A stretch of 50,988 nucleotides of DNA from Myxococcales bacterium (lineage in GTDB: Bacteria; Myxococcota_A; Polyangia; Polyangiales; Houyiibacteriaceae), in contig JAGQJE010000039.1 of assembly GCA_020430775.1 (NCBI GenBank), positions 1-50,988 on the forward strand, read 5' to 3'. Positions 8,474 to 16,359 of the stretch are shown here, in pieces. How positions within the stretch are numbered: the first letter of the stretch is position 1; each line of letters starts with the position of its first letter. The position numbers were made by a program, and so were the translations under genes. The notes under the pieces are model-generated. The model did not search any database. It was not told the origin of the DNA and saw only the letters and a program-made list of their open reading frames with translations.

Positions 8474-9550
8474 TCACGCGATCGCGGTCTCGACCTGGTC
8501 CAGCAGGCGGTCCATGCGATCGACATCGACCGAGAAGCCGCCCGGGACCTCCTCACCGACGAGGTACGCGTAGCGCTGATCGAGGCCCATCGTGTCGACG
8601 AACACCTTGAACGGGTTGTTGAACTGGTACGGCGGCTCGAGGGCGACGATGGCGCCGCCCGCGTCGAGCTCCCAGAACCCGTGGGAGAGGTGGCTCCCTT
8701 CGACGCCGATCACCACGCGCGCGCCCAAGAGCTCCTCGACGAGCTCGCGGGTCGAGAGCCGCTCGGGGTGCACGATGAGAAAGCCGCGGTCAGTCAGCCG
8801 AGCGCGCACCGCGTCGGCGTTCACGAGGCTCCGGACGCGCCCGCCGCGGACCTGGGTCGTGCGCTCTCCGCGGGCGATGAAGACGCGGTGCCCGCGGTGC
8901 CGCGGCGTGGCCCGCTCGAAGAGCAGCTCGCGCGTCGCCTGCGCGCGGCGGCGCTTGGCGCGGTTCGCGCCGCGGTCGTCGATGTAGATCAGCTCCGCGA
9001 ACCGTGCCGCCGAGACCGCCGTGCGAGGCACGTCGAGCAGCTCGCGGTAGGTAGGCTCGTCCCCATAGAGCCGGCGATCGTTCTCGTACGCGGGGCCGAT
9101 CTGCTGAGCGAGCCGGTGCAACAGGACGTCGTTCACGAGCCAGTCCCCGAAGAACTCGCTGCCGAAGGGCGTGCACGCGATGACGCCGCTCGCAAGACGC
9201 TCTCGCACGGTGGGTGGGACCAGGCGGTGGCCGTTGCCGCGGTTGTCGATGCGCAGCACGGTCCGGCCCGCGTACGCCGTCCCCCCGACCCAGAGCGCAT
9301 CGCGAAAGCGGAACATCCGCGTCGGGAGCGCGTCATTGACGCCACCGCACACGACGGCGCGCTGAGTCGCGAGGTCGGTGTCGGGCGGACACCCCGTCAC
9401 GCGATCGAGGTCGCCCTCGAGCGCGATGGCTGGGCGGACGCAAGACCGCTCCCCGGGGTGCAGGACCGACGTCTGCACGGCCTCGGCTTCGAGGCTCGAC
9501 CCGAAACCGGCGCGGTCTCGGACGAGCGAGAACAAGGGCCCCCACTCCAC
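8474..9550 (-). CDS. Glycosyltransferase family 61-like protein
   Basis: A 358-residue protein resembling GT61 (DUF563) glycosyltransferases, which add xylose, GlcNAc or related sugars to glycans. Visible features are FFGDWLVNDVLLHRLA (near residue 150), a central RVFIARGERTTQVRGGR segment, and the family's C-terminal block ARVVIGVEGSHLSHGFWELD then GGAIVALEPPYQF. The GTG at 9550 is the first plausible start after the galT stop at 9562, giving an 11-bp gap. The open frame continues further upstream but would then overlap galT. The acceptor is unknown. Last gene of the matB-galT-GT61 set. Confidence 0.75.
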   Translation of the reverse strand: MEWGPLFSLVRDRAGFGSSLEAEAVQTSVLHPGERSCVRPAIALEGDLDRVTGCPPDTDLATQRAVVCGGVNDALPTRMFRFRDALWVGGTAYAGRTVLRIDNRGNGHRLVPPTVRERLASGVIACTPFGSEFFGDWLVNDVLLHRLAQQIGPAYENDRRLYGDEPTYRELLDVPRTAVSAARFAELIYIDDRGANRAKRRRAQATRELLFERATPRHRGHRVFIARGERTTQVRGGRVRSLVNADAVRARLTDRGFLIVHPERLSTRELVEELLGARVVIGVEGSHLSHGFWELDAGGAIVALEPPYQFNNPFKVFVDTMGLDQRYAYLVGEEVPGGFSVDVDRMDRLLDQVETAIA

Positions 9551-9561
9551 GACGATGGATT

Positions 9562-10581
9562 CTACAGGATGTCGCTCGGCGCGCCCGTACCTCGAGCGCG
9601 CTGCCCGGCCAGCGCCCGCATCGCCGACGCTGAGCGCTCCGGCGACGCGGCCACGAGCGAGGTCCCCGTGGTGAGCTCGAACCCGGCCGTGGTCCCCCCG
9701 CGGGGGATGACCTCCACGTACCAGAACGCCGCCGGATCGACGCGGTGGGACGTCGGGGGCAGCCGCCACACGAGGTTGTAGGCGCAGCGCCCGCTGACCT
9801 CGAGCGCCGCGCGCACCGCCCGCTGCAGCACCGCCGCGAAGCCGCGGAGCGTGTCATCGCCGGCGGCCGAGAACGAACCGCGCGCGCGCAGCGGCGCCAC
9901 CCACACCTCGTGGTCGTAGCGCGGTGCGAAGGGACAGAGCGAGACCGCCTCGTCCCCCACCTCGACGAGCCGATCGTGCTCGGCCAGCTCGCGGGTGAGC
10001 ACGGTATCGAGGAGCGTCGCTCCGTCGCGGCGGCGCGCCTCGACGGCCTTCTCCCATCGCCGCCGCGGCTCGGGCACGTCGACTGTGACCGCCGCGAGCT
10101 GGGCGTGCGGGTGCGGCTGAGAGCTGCCGGAGCGGACACCGCGGTTGCGGAAGACCACCACGTGGCGGACGCCTGGGCGCGACTCGAGCCAGGCGAGCCG
10201 CTCCCGAATCATCCGCAACACGTCGACGAGGTGGTCGAGCGCGTACGACGAGATGTCCGCCGTGTGCTCGCGCGACTCGATCAGGATCTCGTGGTAGCCG
10301 ACGGCCGCGCGCGCGTGCCCGCGGGTGAAGCGCGGCACCTCCCGCACCTCGGGGCGGAGCGCCGGGTAGCGGTTGCTCACGACGCGGATCTGCCACGGGC
10401 CCCGCGCCGGGTGCGCGGCGATGGTCGCCTCGGTCTCCGACTCGGCGCCGGGGCAGAAGGGGCAGGGCCCGTCGAGCTCGGGCAGCGAGCCGGGGTCGCG
10501 GCGCACGGTGGCCGCGCGGGCGGCGGAGACGACGACCCAGACGCCGGTCATCGGGTCGTGGCGGTAGGTGTGGTCAGGCAC
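9562..10581 (-). CDS. galT: Galactose-1-phosphate uridylyltransferase family protein
   Basis: A 339-residue GalT-family enzyme of the HIT superfamily. It exchanges UMP between UDP-glucose and galactose 1-phosphate, or a related sugar phosphate. The zinc CxxC is seen in GPCPFCPGAESET (near residue 37). The nucleotide-transfer site is SGSSQPHPHAQLAAV (near residue 160), in which HPHAQ replaces the usual HPHGQ. A second conserved block is FAPRYDHEVWVAPL. The GTG at 10581 overlaps the end of the upstream ligase by 8 bp. No galK, galE or galM is nearby, so its role may be nucleotide-sugar supply for the adjacent GT61 enzyme rather than galactose catabolism. Confidence 0.87.
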   Translation of the reverse strand: MPDHTYRHDPMTGVWVVVSAARAATVRRDPGSLPELDGPCPFCPGAESETEATIAAHPARGPWQIRVVSNRYPALRPEVREVPRFTRGHARAAVGYHEILIESREHTADISSYALDHLVDVLRMIRERLAWLESRPGVRHVVVFRNRGVRSGSSQPHPHAQLAAVTVDVPEPRRRWEKAVEARRRDGATLLDTVLTRELAEHDRLVEVGDEAVSLCPFAPRYDHEVWVAPLRARGSFSAAGDDTLRGFAAVLQRAVRAALEVSGRCAYNLVWRLPPTSHRVDPAAFWYVEVIPRGGTTAGFELTTGTSLVAASPERSASAMRALAGQRARGTGAPSDIL

Positions 10582-12088
10582 GCCGAACGCTTGACGCCGA
10601 ACCCGGCGTCTCGCCAGCGGCGAGCCGCTGCTTCTGTACCTTGCCCATGGCGTTGCGCGGCAGCGCGGCGAGGAACACGACGTCGCGAGGCCGCTTGTGC
10701 GGAGCGAGCTCGCGCGCGACCGCCTCGATGAGCGCGGCGGCGTCCGGCGGTGCGGCCGGGTCGCGGGGGACCACGAACGCGACGATCCGCTCGCCGAGGT
10801 CCGGGTCGGGCGCGCCGAGCACCGCCGCCTCCGAGACGCCCGGCTGGTCGAGCAGGACCGCCTCGATCTCACCGGCGCCGACCTTGAAGCCGCCCGTCTT
10901 GATGAGGTCGGTCGCGCGGCGGCCGGCGAGCTGCACGGCGCCGTCGTCGCGCAGCGTCGCGAGGTCGCCCGTGTAGAACCACCCCTGCGCGTCGCGGACC
11001 GCCGCGGTCGCGTCCGGACGGTTCAGGTAGCCCGCGAAGACGCTCGGCCCGCGCACCGCGACCTCGCCGAGCGTGTCGCGCGCCGCGTCGAGCGGCCGGC
11101 GGGCCTCGTCCACGACGCGCAGCTCGACCCCGCGCAGCGGCCAGCCGACGGTCCCGGGCTGGGGCGCACGGCTCGCCGGGACGGCGGTGTTGATGAGCGT
11201 CTCGGTGAGCCCGTAGCGCTCGTACACCCCGCGGCCGAGCAGCGCGCGCAGCCGCGCGTGCTCGCGGACGGTCATCCCCGCCGACCCGGACACGAGCATG
11301 CGTGCCCCCGACAGGGCGCTCGCAATGGCGGCGTCTGCCTCGGCCGCGTCGGCGAGGCGCCGGTACATCGTCGGCACCGCGAAGAGCATCGTGCCGCCGT
11401 CCCGCATCGCCGCCGCGACGGCGGCGGGCTCGAAGTGAGGGACGTAGCGCGTGGCGCCGCCGACCCGCAGGCTCCCGAGCACCCCGAGCAGCAGCCCGTG
11501 CACGTGAAAGAGGGGCAGCGCGTGCACGACCGTGTCCGTGTCGGTCCAGGCGAACGCCTCCGCGAGCGCGTCGATGTTCGCGGCGACGTTCGCGCCGGTC
11601 AGCGCCGCGCCCTTCGGGGCGCCCGTGGTGCCGGAGGTGTAGAGCACGAAACAAGGCGCGTCGTCCGGGCTCGCGTGCGCGAACGGCGCGGGCGGCGTAC
11701 CGGCCGGCGGCGCGTCGAGGGCGTCGATGGCGCGCACCTCGCACGCGTCGACCCGCGCGGCGACCGCACCTGCTTGCGCCGCGGGCGCGAGGATGCACCG
11801 CGGGGCCGCGTCCGTGAGGACGTGCGCGAGCTCGCGCGACCCGAGCTTCGGGTTCAGCGGCACGGTCACCACGCCGGACGCGGCCTGCGCCACCATCGCG
11901 ACGATGGCGTCGAGCGACGGCGCGGCCCACACGGCCACGCGATCGCCCGGGCCGACCCCAGCCGCGGTGAGCGACGCCGCGTGCGCGGCGCAGGCTCGAG
12001 CGAGCGCCCGGTACGAGAGCTCGCGCTCACCGACCGCCAGCGCAAGACGGCCATCGGCGAAGCGCAACCGCGGGAACAACACCGTCAC
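10574..12088 (-). CDS. matB: Malonyl-CoA/methylmalonyl-CoA synthetase-like AMP ligase
   Basis: A 504-residue AMP-forming ligase that resembles MatB, which makes malonyl- or methylmalonyl-CoA from the free diacid, CoA and ATP. Motifs are LYTSGTTGAPKGAAL (near residue 154), VYERYGLTETLINTAVP (near 290), GWFYTGDLATL, RRATDLIKTGGFKVGAGEIE (near 405) and the C-terminal NAMGKVQKQRL lysine. The 'ERYGLTETLINT' and 'STDLIKTGG'-like segments are what point to MatB rather than FadD. Several in-frame GTGs lie at 12082-12097; I take 12088. It heads a tight three-gene operon and diverges from prmC. Malonyl specificity is inferred. Confidence 0.8.
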   Translation of the reverse strand: MTVLFPRLRFADGRLALAVGERELSYRALARACAAHAASLTAAGVGPGDRVAVWAAPSLDAIVAMVAQAASGVVTVPLNPKLGSRELAHVLTDAAPRCILAPAAQAGAVAARVDACEVRAIDALDAPPAGTPPAPFAHASPDDAPCFVLYTSGTTGAPKGAALTGANVAANIDALAEAFAWTDTDTVVHALPLFHVHGLLLGVLGSLRVGGATRYVPHFEPAAVAAAMRDGGTMLFAVPTMYRRLADAAEADAAIASALSGARMLVSGSAGMTVREHARLRALLGRGVYERYGLTETLINTAVPASRAPQPGTVGWPLRGVELRVVDEARRPLDAARDTLGEVAVRGPSVFAGYLNRPDATAAVRDAQGWFYTGDLATLRDDGAVQLAGRRATDLIKTGGFKVGAGEIEAVLLDQPGVSEAAVLGAPDPDLGERIVAFVVPRDPAAPPDAAALIEAVARELAPHKRPRDVVFLAALPRNAMGKVQKQRLAAGETPGSASSVRRA

Positions 12089-12199
12089 GCGCACCACATG
12101 GCCTGGACGGGGCCCGCGGCGCAAGCGGGCGAGCGGCCTCGCGCGCAGCAGGCGCGGGTTGGCTGGACCGCGCCGCGCTTTCCGACCAGACCCCGCTCT

Positions 12200-13066
12200 G
12201 TGCGCGCCCCGTGGACGATCCGCCAGATCCTCGGCTGGATGACCGACGACCTCCGCGAGCGAGGCTTCGACAGCCCGCGCCTCGACGCCGAGCTGCTCGT
12301 CGCGCACGCGCTCGGCGTCGCGCGCGTCGGGCTGTACCTCGACCTCGATCGCCCGCTCACCGAAGACGAACGCGCTGCCATCCGGGCGCTCGTCGTCCGG
12401 CGCCGCGCGCACGAGCCCGTCGCGTACATCCTCGGATACCGAGAGTTCTACGGTCGGCGCTTCACGGTCTGCCCGGCGGTGCTCGTCCCGCGGCCTGACA
12501 CCGAGACCCTGGTCGATCGCGCGCTCGCGTTGCTCGACGGGGCGTCCACCGCGCGCGTCCTCGACCTGTGCACGGGCAGCGCGGCCATCGCCATCACCGT
12601 CGCCGCGGAGCGCCCGGGCGCGGTCGTCGACGCGACCGAGCTGTCCACCGAGGCGGCGGCGATCGCGCGCCGGAACGCCGGCTCGCTTGGCGTCGACGAG
12701 CGCGTGCGCGTGCTCGATGGCGACCTCTTCAGCCCTCTCGATTCCGGCGCGCGCTACGACCTCATCGTGGCGAACCCGCCCTACATCCGCCGCGACGAGC
12801 TCGCGGCGCTCCCGCGGGACGTCCGCGCCTACGAGCCTGCGATGGCGCTCGACGGCGGCGACGACGGCCTCGACCTCATCCGGCGGATCGTCGCCGAGGC
12901 CCCGCGCCACCTCGCGCCCCGCGGGCACCTGCTCATCGAAATCGGCCACGACCAGGCCGCGGCCGCCATCGCCCTCGTCGAGGCCGACCGCGCGCTCACC
13001 GAGCCCCACACCCACGCAGACCTCGGCGGCCACGCCCGCGTCCTCGAGGCGCGCCTCGTCGAGTGA
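12200..13066 (+). CDS. prmC: Peptide chain release factor N5-glutamine methyltransferase
   Basis: A 288-residue PrmC (HemK) protein. It methylates the glutamine of the GGQ motif in release factors RF1 and RF2 using S-adenosylmethionine. The N-terminal helical domain (DSPRLDAELLVAHALGVAR) is followed by the diagnostic EPVAYILGYREFYGRRF and the SAM-binding VLDLCTGSAAIAITVAAERP (near residue 118). The catalytic NPPY motif is in LIVANPPYIRRDEL (near residue 190). GTG 12200 is the only start that keeps the normal family length. prfA is not adjacent. It diverges from the matB-like gene across 111 bp. Confidence 0.95.
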   Translation: MRAPWTIRQILGWMTDDLRERGFDSPRLDAELLVAHALGVARVGLYLDLDRPLTEDERAAIRALVVRRRAHEPVAYILGYREFYGRRFTVCPAVLVPRPDTETLVDRALALLDGASTARVLDLCTGSAAIAITVAAERPGAVVDATELSTEAAAIARRNAGSLGVDERVRVLDGDLFSPLDSGARYDLIVANPPYIRRDELAALPRDVRAYEPAMALDGGDDGLDLIRRIVAEAPRHLAPRGHLLIEIGHDQAAAAIALVEADRALTEPHTHADLGGHARVLEARLVE

Positions 13067-13114
13067 CGGTGCGCGCCGGGAGCGGGCGGCGCGTGCTGCC
13101 GCTCCCGTCTGCGC

Positions 13115-13540
13115 TTACGCCCCGGTCGGCGACGACGCCTCGACCGCCGCCATGTCCATCCACACGACCTCCCAGATGTGGCCGTCTGGGTCATCGAACG
13201 AGCGGCCGTACATGAAGCCGAGATCCTGCTTGGGCGTCGGGTCGGCGGTACCGCCGGCCGCGACGGCCGCCTCGACCGCCGCATCGCACGCCTCGCGGCT
13301 GTCTCGGGACAGGCAGAGCAGCACCTGCGCCGACTCCTTCGCGTTCGGGATCTTCCGCGACGAGAAATCCCGCCAGCGCTCGTGCGCCAGCAGCATCACG
13401 GTGATGGCGTCGCTGATCACCATGCTCGAGGTCGTCTCGTTCGAGAACATCTCGTTCCGCGTCGCGCCGAGCGCTTCGTAGAACGCCGTCGATGCCCGGA
13501 CATCGGCGACTGGCAGGTTGATGAAGATCATCTGCGTCAT
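13115..13540 (-). CDS. VOC (glyoxalase/bleomycin-resistance-like) family protein, copy 1
   Basis: A 141-residue single VOC domain. The beta-alpha-beta-beta-beta pattern begins MTQMIFINLPVADVRASTAF and ends with SFDDPDGHIWEVVWM, the normal last strand. VOC proteins bind a metal and act as isomerases, dioxygenases or antibiotic-binding proteins; the substrate here is not predictable. A strong Shine-Dalgarno (AGGAGGG) lies 6 nt before the ATG. It is a close paralogue of the gene at 17966 on the same strand, and the zinc transporter operon lies between the two. The last ~15 residues (MAAVEASSPTGA) are an extension absent from the other copy. Confidence 0.88.
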   Translation of the reverse strand: MTQMIFINLPVADVRASTAFYEALGATRNEMFSNETTSSMVISDAITVMLLAHERWRDFSSRKIPNAKESAQVLLCLSRDSREACDAAVEAAVAAGGTADPTPKQDLGFMYGRSFDDPDGHIWEVVWMDMAAVEASSPTGA

Positions 13541-13764
13541 GGAATCCCTCCTGTGCCCGACATGCTGGAGCGCGATGTGCCCGCGCGGGCCGATCGTAGC
13601 CTCGGCACCCGCACGACGCCCGCGTCCAAGCGCCTCGCACCGACGCGGAGCGTGACAGCCGCGCGCAAGCGCCTCCGGCGTGATTCCCGGACGGATCGCC
13701 GCCCGCTCGTCGCACGCGCTGCGCCCTGGACGGCATGAGACCCTGCGTGGCCGAGCGGCGGGCC
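13541..13764. other. Intergenic, promoter region of VOC copy 1
   Basis: These 224 bases carry the Shine-Dalgarno of the VOC gene at the left edge and the end of znuB at the right. I see no other gene, terminator or convincing promoter hexamers in it. Confidence 0.4.
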
Positions 13765-14670
13765 TCAGGCGGTGGCGCGGGTCGAGCCGCGTCGCGCGAG
13801 ACGCGTGATCCACCAGGCGACCTCGACCACGACGACTACGCCCGACGCGATCAGGGTCTGAGAGGTGCCTACCGGCAGCCGCCACATGTACGCCGCCAGG
13901 TAGCCCGCGAACCCCGTGGCGGCACCGACGAGCCCGGCCACGACGAGCGAGACCTGCACGTTCGGGCTCACGCGAACGGCCGCCATCGCGGGCAGCACGC
14001 TGAACGCGAAGGTGGGCAGCGCGCCGATGACGCGCGTGGCGACCGAGATCGCGAGCGCGAGCGTCACGAAGAGGACGATCTCGAGGAGGCGCACCGGCAT
14101 GCCTCTCACCTTCGCGCCCGCCTTGTCGAACGAGACCGCGCCAAACCCTCGCCAGCCAAGCAGATGCACCACGAGAAGGACGGCGGTCATCCACACGACT
14201 ACGTGAAAGTCATCGGGCAGCACGGCGACGGCGCTCCCGAAGAGCAGCGACGAGATGTCGTGTAACTCTTGCCGGATGTGTTTCGCGACCGCGAGCATCC
14301 CGGCGGCGCCCACCAGGTAGGCGAAGCCGAGGAGGCTGTCACGACGCAGCGTCCCACCTCCGCGATCGCTCGCGACGAGGAAGGTGACCGCGATCGTAAA
14401 GATCGCCGCGCCGAGCGTCGGTGACGCGACCGAGGCGCTGAGGCCTAGCTGGACCTGGAGCAAGAAAGCGAGCGCGACCCCGAGACCGGCGGCCTGGCTT
14501 ACGGCGGCCGAGAGAAAGACCAGGCGGCGCAGCACGACGTACACGCCGAGGACACCGAGGAGCCCGCCGGCCGCGGCGCCGGTCAACGCCGGCATCCGGT
14601 AGAACTCCCACGCGTCGAAGAACGAGCGGAGCGTCAAGTCGGCGTCGATGAGCGCGACCGGGCTTGTCAC
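13765..14670 (-). CDS. znuB: Zinc/manganese-type ABC transporter permease
   Basis: A 301-residue ABC-3 family permease with about eight hydrophobic segments, for example ALTGAAAGGLLGVLGVYVVL (near residue 20). The family-typical loop FLSAAVSQAAGLGVALAFLL couples to the ATPase. The GTG at 14670 overlaps the end of the ATPase gene by 4 bp (GTGA), so the two are translationally coupled. It would form the inner-membrane channel for a divalent cation delivered by the binding protein at 15439. Zinc is favoured over manganese from the ZnuA-like partner, but not proven. Confidence 0.9.
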   Translation of the reverse strand: MTSPVALIDADLTLRSFFDAWEFYRMPALTGAAAGGLLGVLGVYVVLRRLVFLSAAVSQAAGLGVALAFLLQVQLGLSASVASPTLGAAIFTIAVTFLVASDRGGGTLRRDSLLGFAYLVGAAGMLAVAKHIRQELHDISSLLFGSAVAVLPDDFHVVVWMTAVLLVVHLLGWRGFGAVSFDKAGAKVRGMPVRLLEIVLFVTLALAISVATRVIGALPTFAFSVLPAMAAVRVSPNVQVSLVVAGLVGAATGFAGYLAAYMWRLPVGTSQTLIASGVVVVVEVAWWITRLARRGSTRATA

Positions 14671-15455
14671 GACCCGGCCTCTGCTGGAGGAGCCGCGTCG
14701 ACGCCGAGCGCGTCGCTCAAGACCACGCCGTAGTGTTCGACAAACGCCCGATGGCGCATCACCGCGCGCACCGTCCCGGCGACCGCCACGCCGTCGTCGC
14801 GGTCGACGAAGATCACGTGGCTCGCGAACTCGGGGACGAAGTGCATCTGGTGGCTCGCCATCAAGATCGCCAGGTCGTAGCGCTGGCGCAGCCGGTCGAG
14901 GAGCTCGAAGACGCGTCGTTCGCTCATCGGGTCCACCGCGCTGGTCGGTTCGTCGAGCACGATGAGATCCGGCCGGGAGACCATCGCGCGTGCGATCAGC
15001 ACCCGCTGCTTTTGGCCCTCGCTGAGCTCCGAGAACGACTGGCGGGCCAGCGCGAGGACGCCCGCCTCCTGCATCACCTCGCGCACGATCGGGTGCCGGC
15101 GCGCGATGTGTCCCGGGACGAGGAACGACCACCCGCGGTCGACCCCGCCACGCACGAAGTCGATGACCCTCGACGGTACGGTGAGGTCGTAGTCGCCGCG
15201 CTGCGGCACGTAGCTGACCGTCAGCCCGTCCCGCCGATCGAGGCGGCCGCGGACACGTGGGAGCAGCCCGAGCAGGGTCTTGAGCAGAGTCGACTTGCCG
15301 GCGCCGTTGCGGCCCGCGAGCGACCAGATCTCCCCGGGGCGAATGGCGAAGTCGAGCGGCGGCACGATGGCGCGGCCGCTGTACCCGACCTCCAGCCGAG
15401 CGGCTGTAAGAAGAGGCGTCCGTTGATCCGCGTCGGGGCTACTCGAGCGCGTCAT
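14667..15455 (-). CDS. znuC: Zinc-type ABC transporter ATP-binding protein
   Basis: A 262-residue ABC ATPase. Walker A is SLAGRNGAGKSTLLKT (near residue 42), the signature is FSELSEGQKQRVLIARAM (near 140), Walker B is LIVLDEPTSAVD (near 163) and the H-loop is ILMASHQMHFVP. The ATG at 15455 (MTRSSSPDADQ) gives a 17-bp overlap with the binding-protein gene; an in-frame ATG at 15503 is a less likely alternative. It powers uptake through the permease encoded immediately downstream. Confidence 0.92.
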   Translation of the reverse strand: MTRSSSPDADQRTPLLTAARLEVGYSGRAIVPPLDFAIRPGEIWSLAGRNGAGKSTLLKTLLGLLPRVRGRLDRRDGLTVSYVPQRGDYDLTVPSRVIDFVRGGVDRGWSFLVPGHIARRHPIVREVMQEAGVLALARQSFSELSEGQKQRVLIARAMVSRPDLIVLDEPTSAVDPMSERRVFELLDRLRQRYDLAILMASHQMHFVPEFASHVIFVDRDDGVAVAGTVRAVMRHRAFVEHYGVVLSDALGVDAAPPAEAGS

Positions 15456-16350
15456 AGACGGTGTCTGCGACGTTCTTGAGGTGCTCGAGGTAGGACTGCC
15501 CATCGTCGAATCGAGTCCCGCCGTGAATCACCGCTACCTTGCCGTCTAGCATCTTGGTCAGCGTCTGGCTCATGTGACGCGGGTAGAACTCTTCCTGGAT
15601 GATCACCTTGGCCCCTTTGGCCTTCATCGTGCGCAGGATCTCCGCGGCGTGCGCAGGGTCCGGTGAGACGCCGGGCTTCGACTCGACGGTGCCGATCTGC
15701 GTCAAGCCGAGCCAGTCCGCGAGGTAGTTGAGCGACTCGTGGTAGGCGACGAAGTTGCGCTTGGCGGCGGGCAGCTTGTCGAAGCGCGCGCGCTCGCTCG
15801 CAGCGAACGCCTCGAGCGTCGCCGCGTAGGCCCCGGCCCGCTTAACGTAGGCGTCGGCGTGGTCTGGATCGAGCTGCGCCATGCGCGCGCCGATCGCCTT
15901 CGCGATGGCGGCCCCGGCGCGCGGATCGTACGTGAAGTGCGGGTTACCACCAGGGTGCAGGTCGCCCATGCTGCGGTCGATCTTGGTGGTCGGGACCTCT
16001 AGCTTTCGGACGGACGACGATGCGTCGAGGTAGCCGGCGGCGCCGACCTGGATCTTCTTGTTGCGAGCCCCGACCAGCAGCGTAGGCAGCCACCCGATCT
16101 CGAGCCCGAGCCCGTCGACGACCAGCAGGTCCGCGCGGCTCAAGGGCAGCATCAAGCTCGGGCGCGCGTCGACGAAGTGCGGATCTTCGCTCGGTGCCGC
16201 GAGCGCGGTGACGCGGACGTCGTCTCCGCCGACCGCCTTGGCGATGGCGGCGAGGTCCGGGAGCGTCGCGACGACGTCGAGCTTGGCCTGAGCGGTCGCT
16301 GGCGTCGCGACCAAGAGCGCGAGCGCCACGCCCTGTATGAACCGTTTCAT
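15439..16350 (-). CDS. znuA: Zinc-type ABC transporter substrate-binding protein (ZnuA family)
   Basis: A 303-residue periplasmic cluster A-I metal-binding protein. It has a clean signal peptide (MKRFIQGVALALLVATPATA, cut near residue 20). Likely metal ligands are the histidines in SEDPHFVDA (near residue 57), GNPHFTYDP (near 137) and FVAYHESLNYL (near 203), plus an acidic residue in the C-terminal lobe (GTRFDDGQSY). The long His-rich loop found in many zinc-specific ZnuA proteins is absent; only DLHPGGNPHF is seen. Zinc is therefore favoured but manganese is possible. An AGGAG Shine-Dalgarno is 7-8 nt before the ATG. It follows the outer-membrane barrel gene by 9 bp. Confidence 0.9.
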   Translation of the reverse strand: MKRFIQGVALALLVATPATAQAKLDVVATLPDLAAIAKAVGGDDVRVTALAAPSEDPHFVDARPSLMLPLSRADLLVVDGLGLEIGWLPTLLVGARNKKIQVGAAGYLDASSSVRKLEVPTTKIDRSMGDLHPGGNPHFTYDPRAGAAIAKAIGARMAQLDPDHADAYVKRAGAYAATLEAFAASERARFDKLPAAKRNFVAYHESLNYLADWLGLTQIGTVESKPGVSPDPAHAAEILRTMKAKGAKVIIQEEFYPRHMSQTLTKMLDGKVAVIHGGTRFDDGQSYLEHLKNVADTVYDALE

Positions 16351-16359
16351 GCCCTGCTC

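Noticed and set aside
10574-13033. An 819-residue ligase ORF beginning opposite prmC
   Set aside because: The N-terminal ~315 residues are antisense to prmC. The MatB-like domain begins at GTG 12088.
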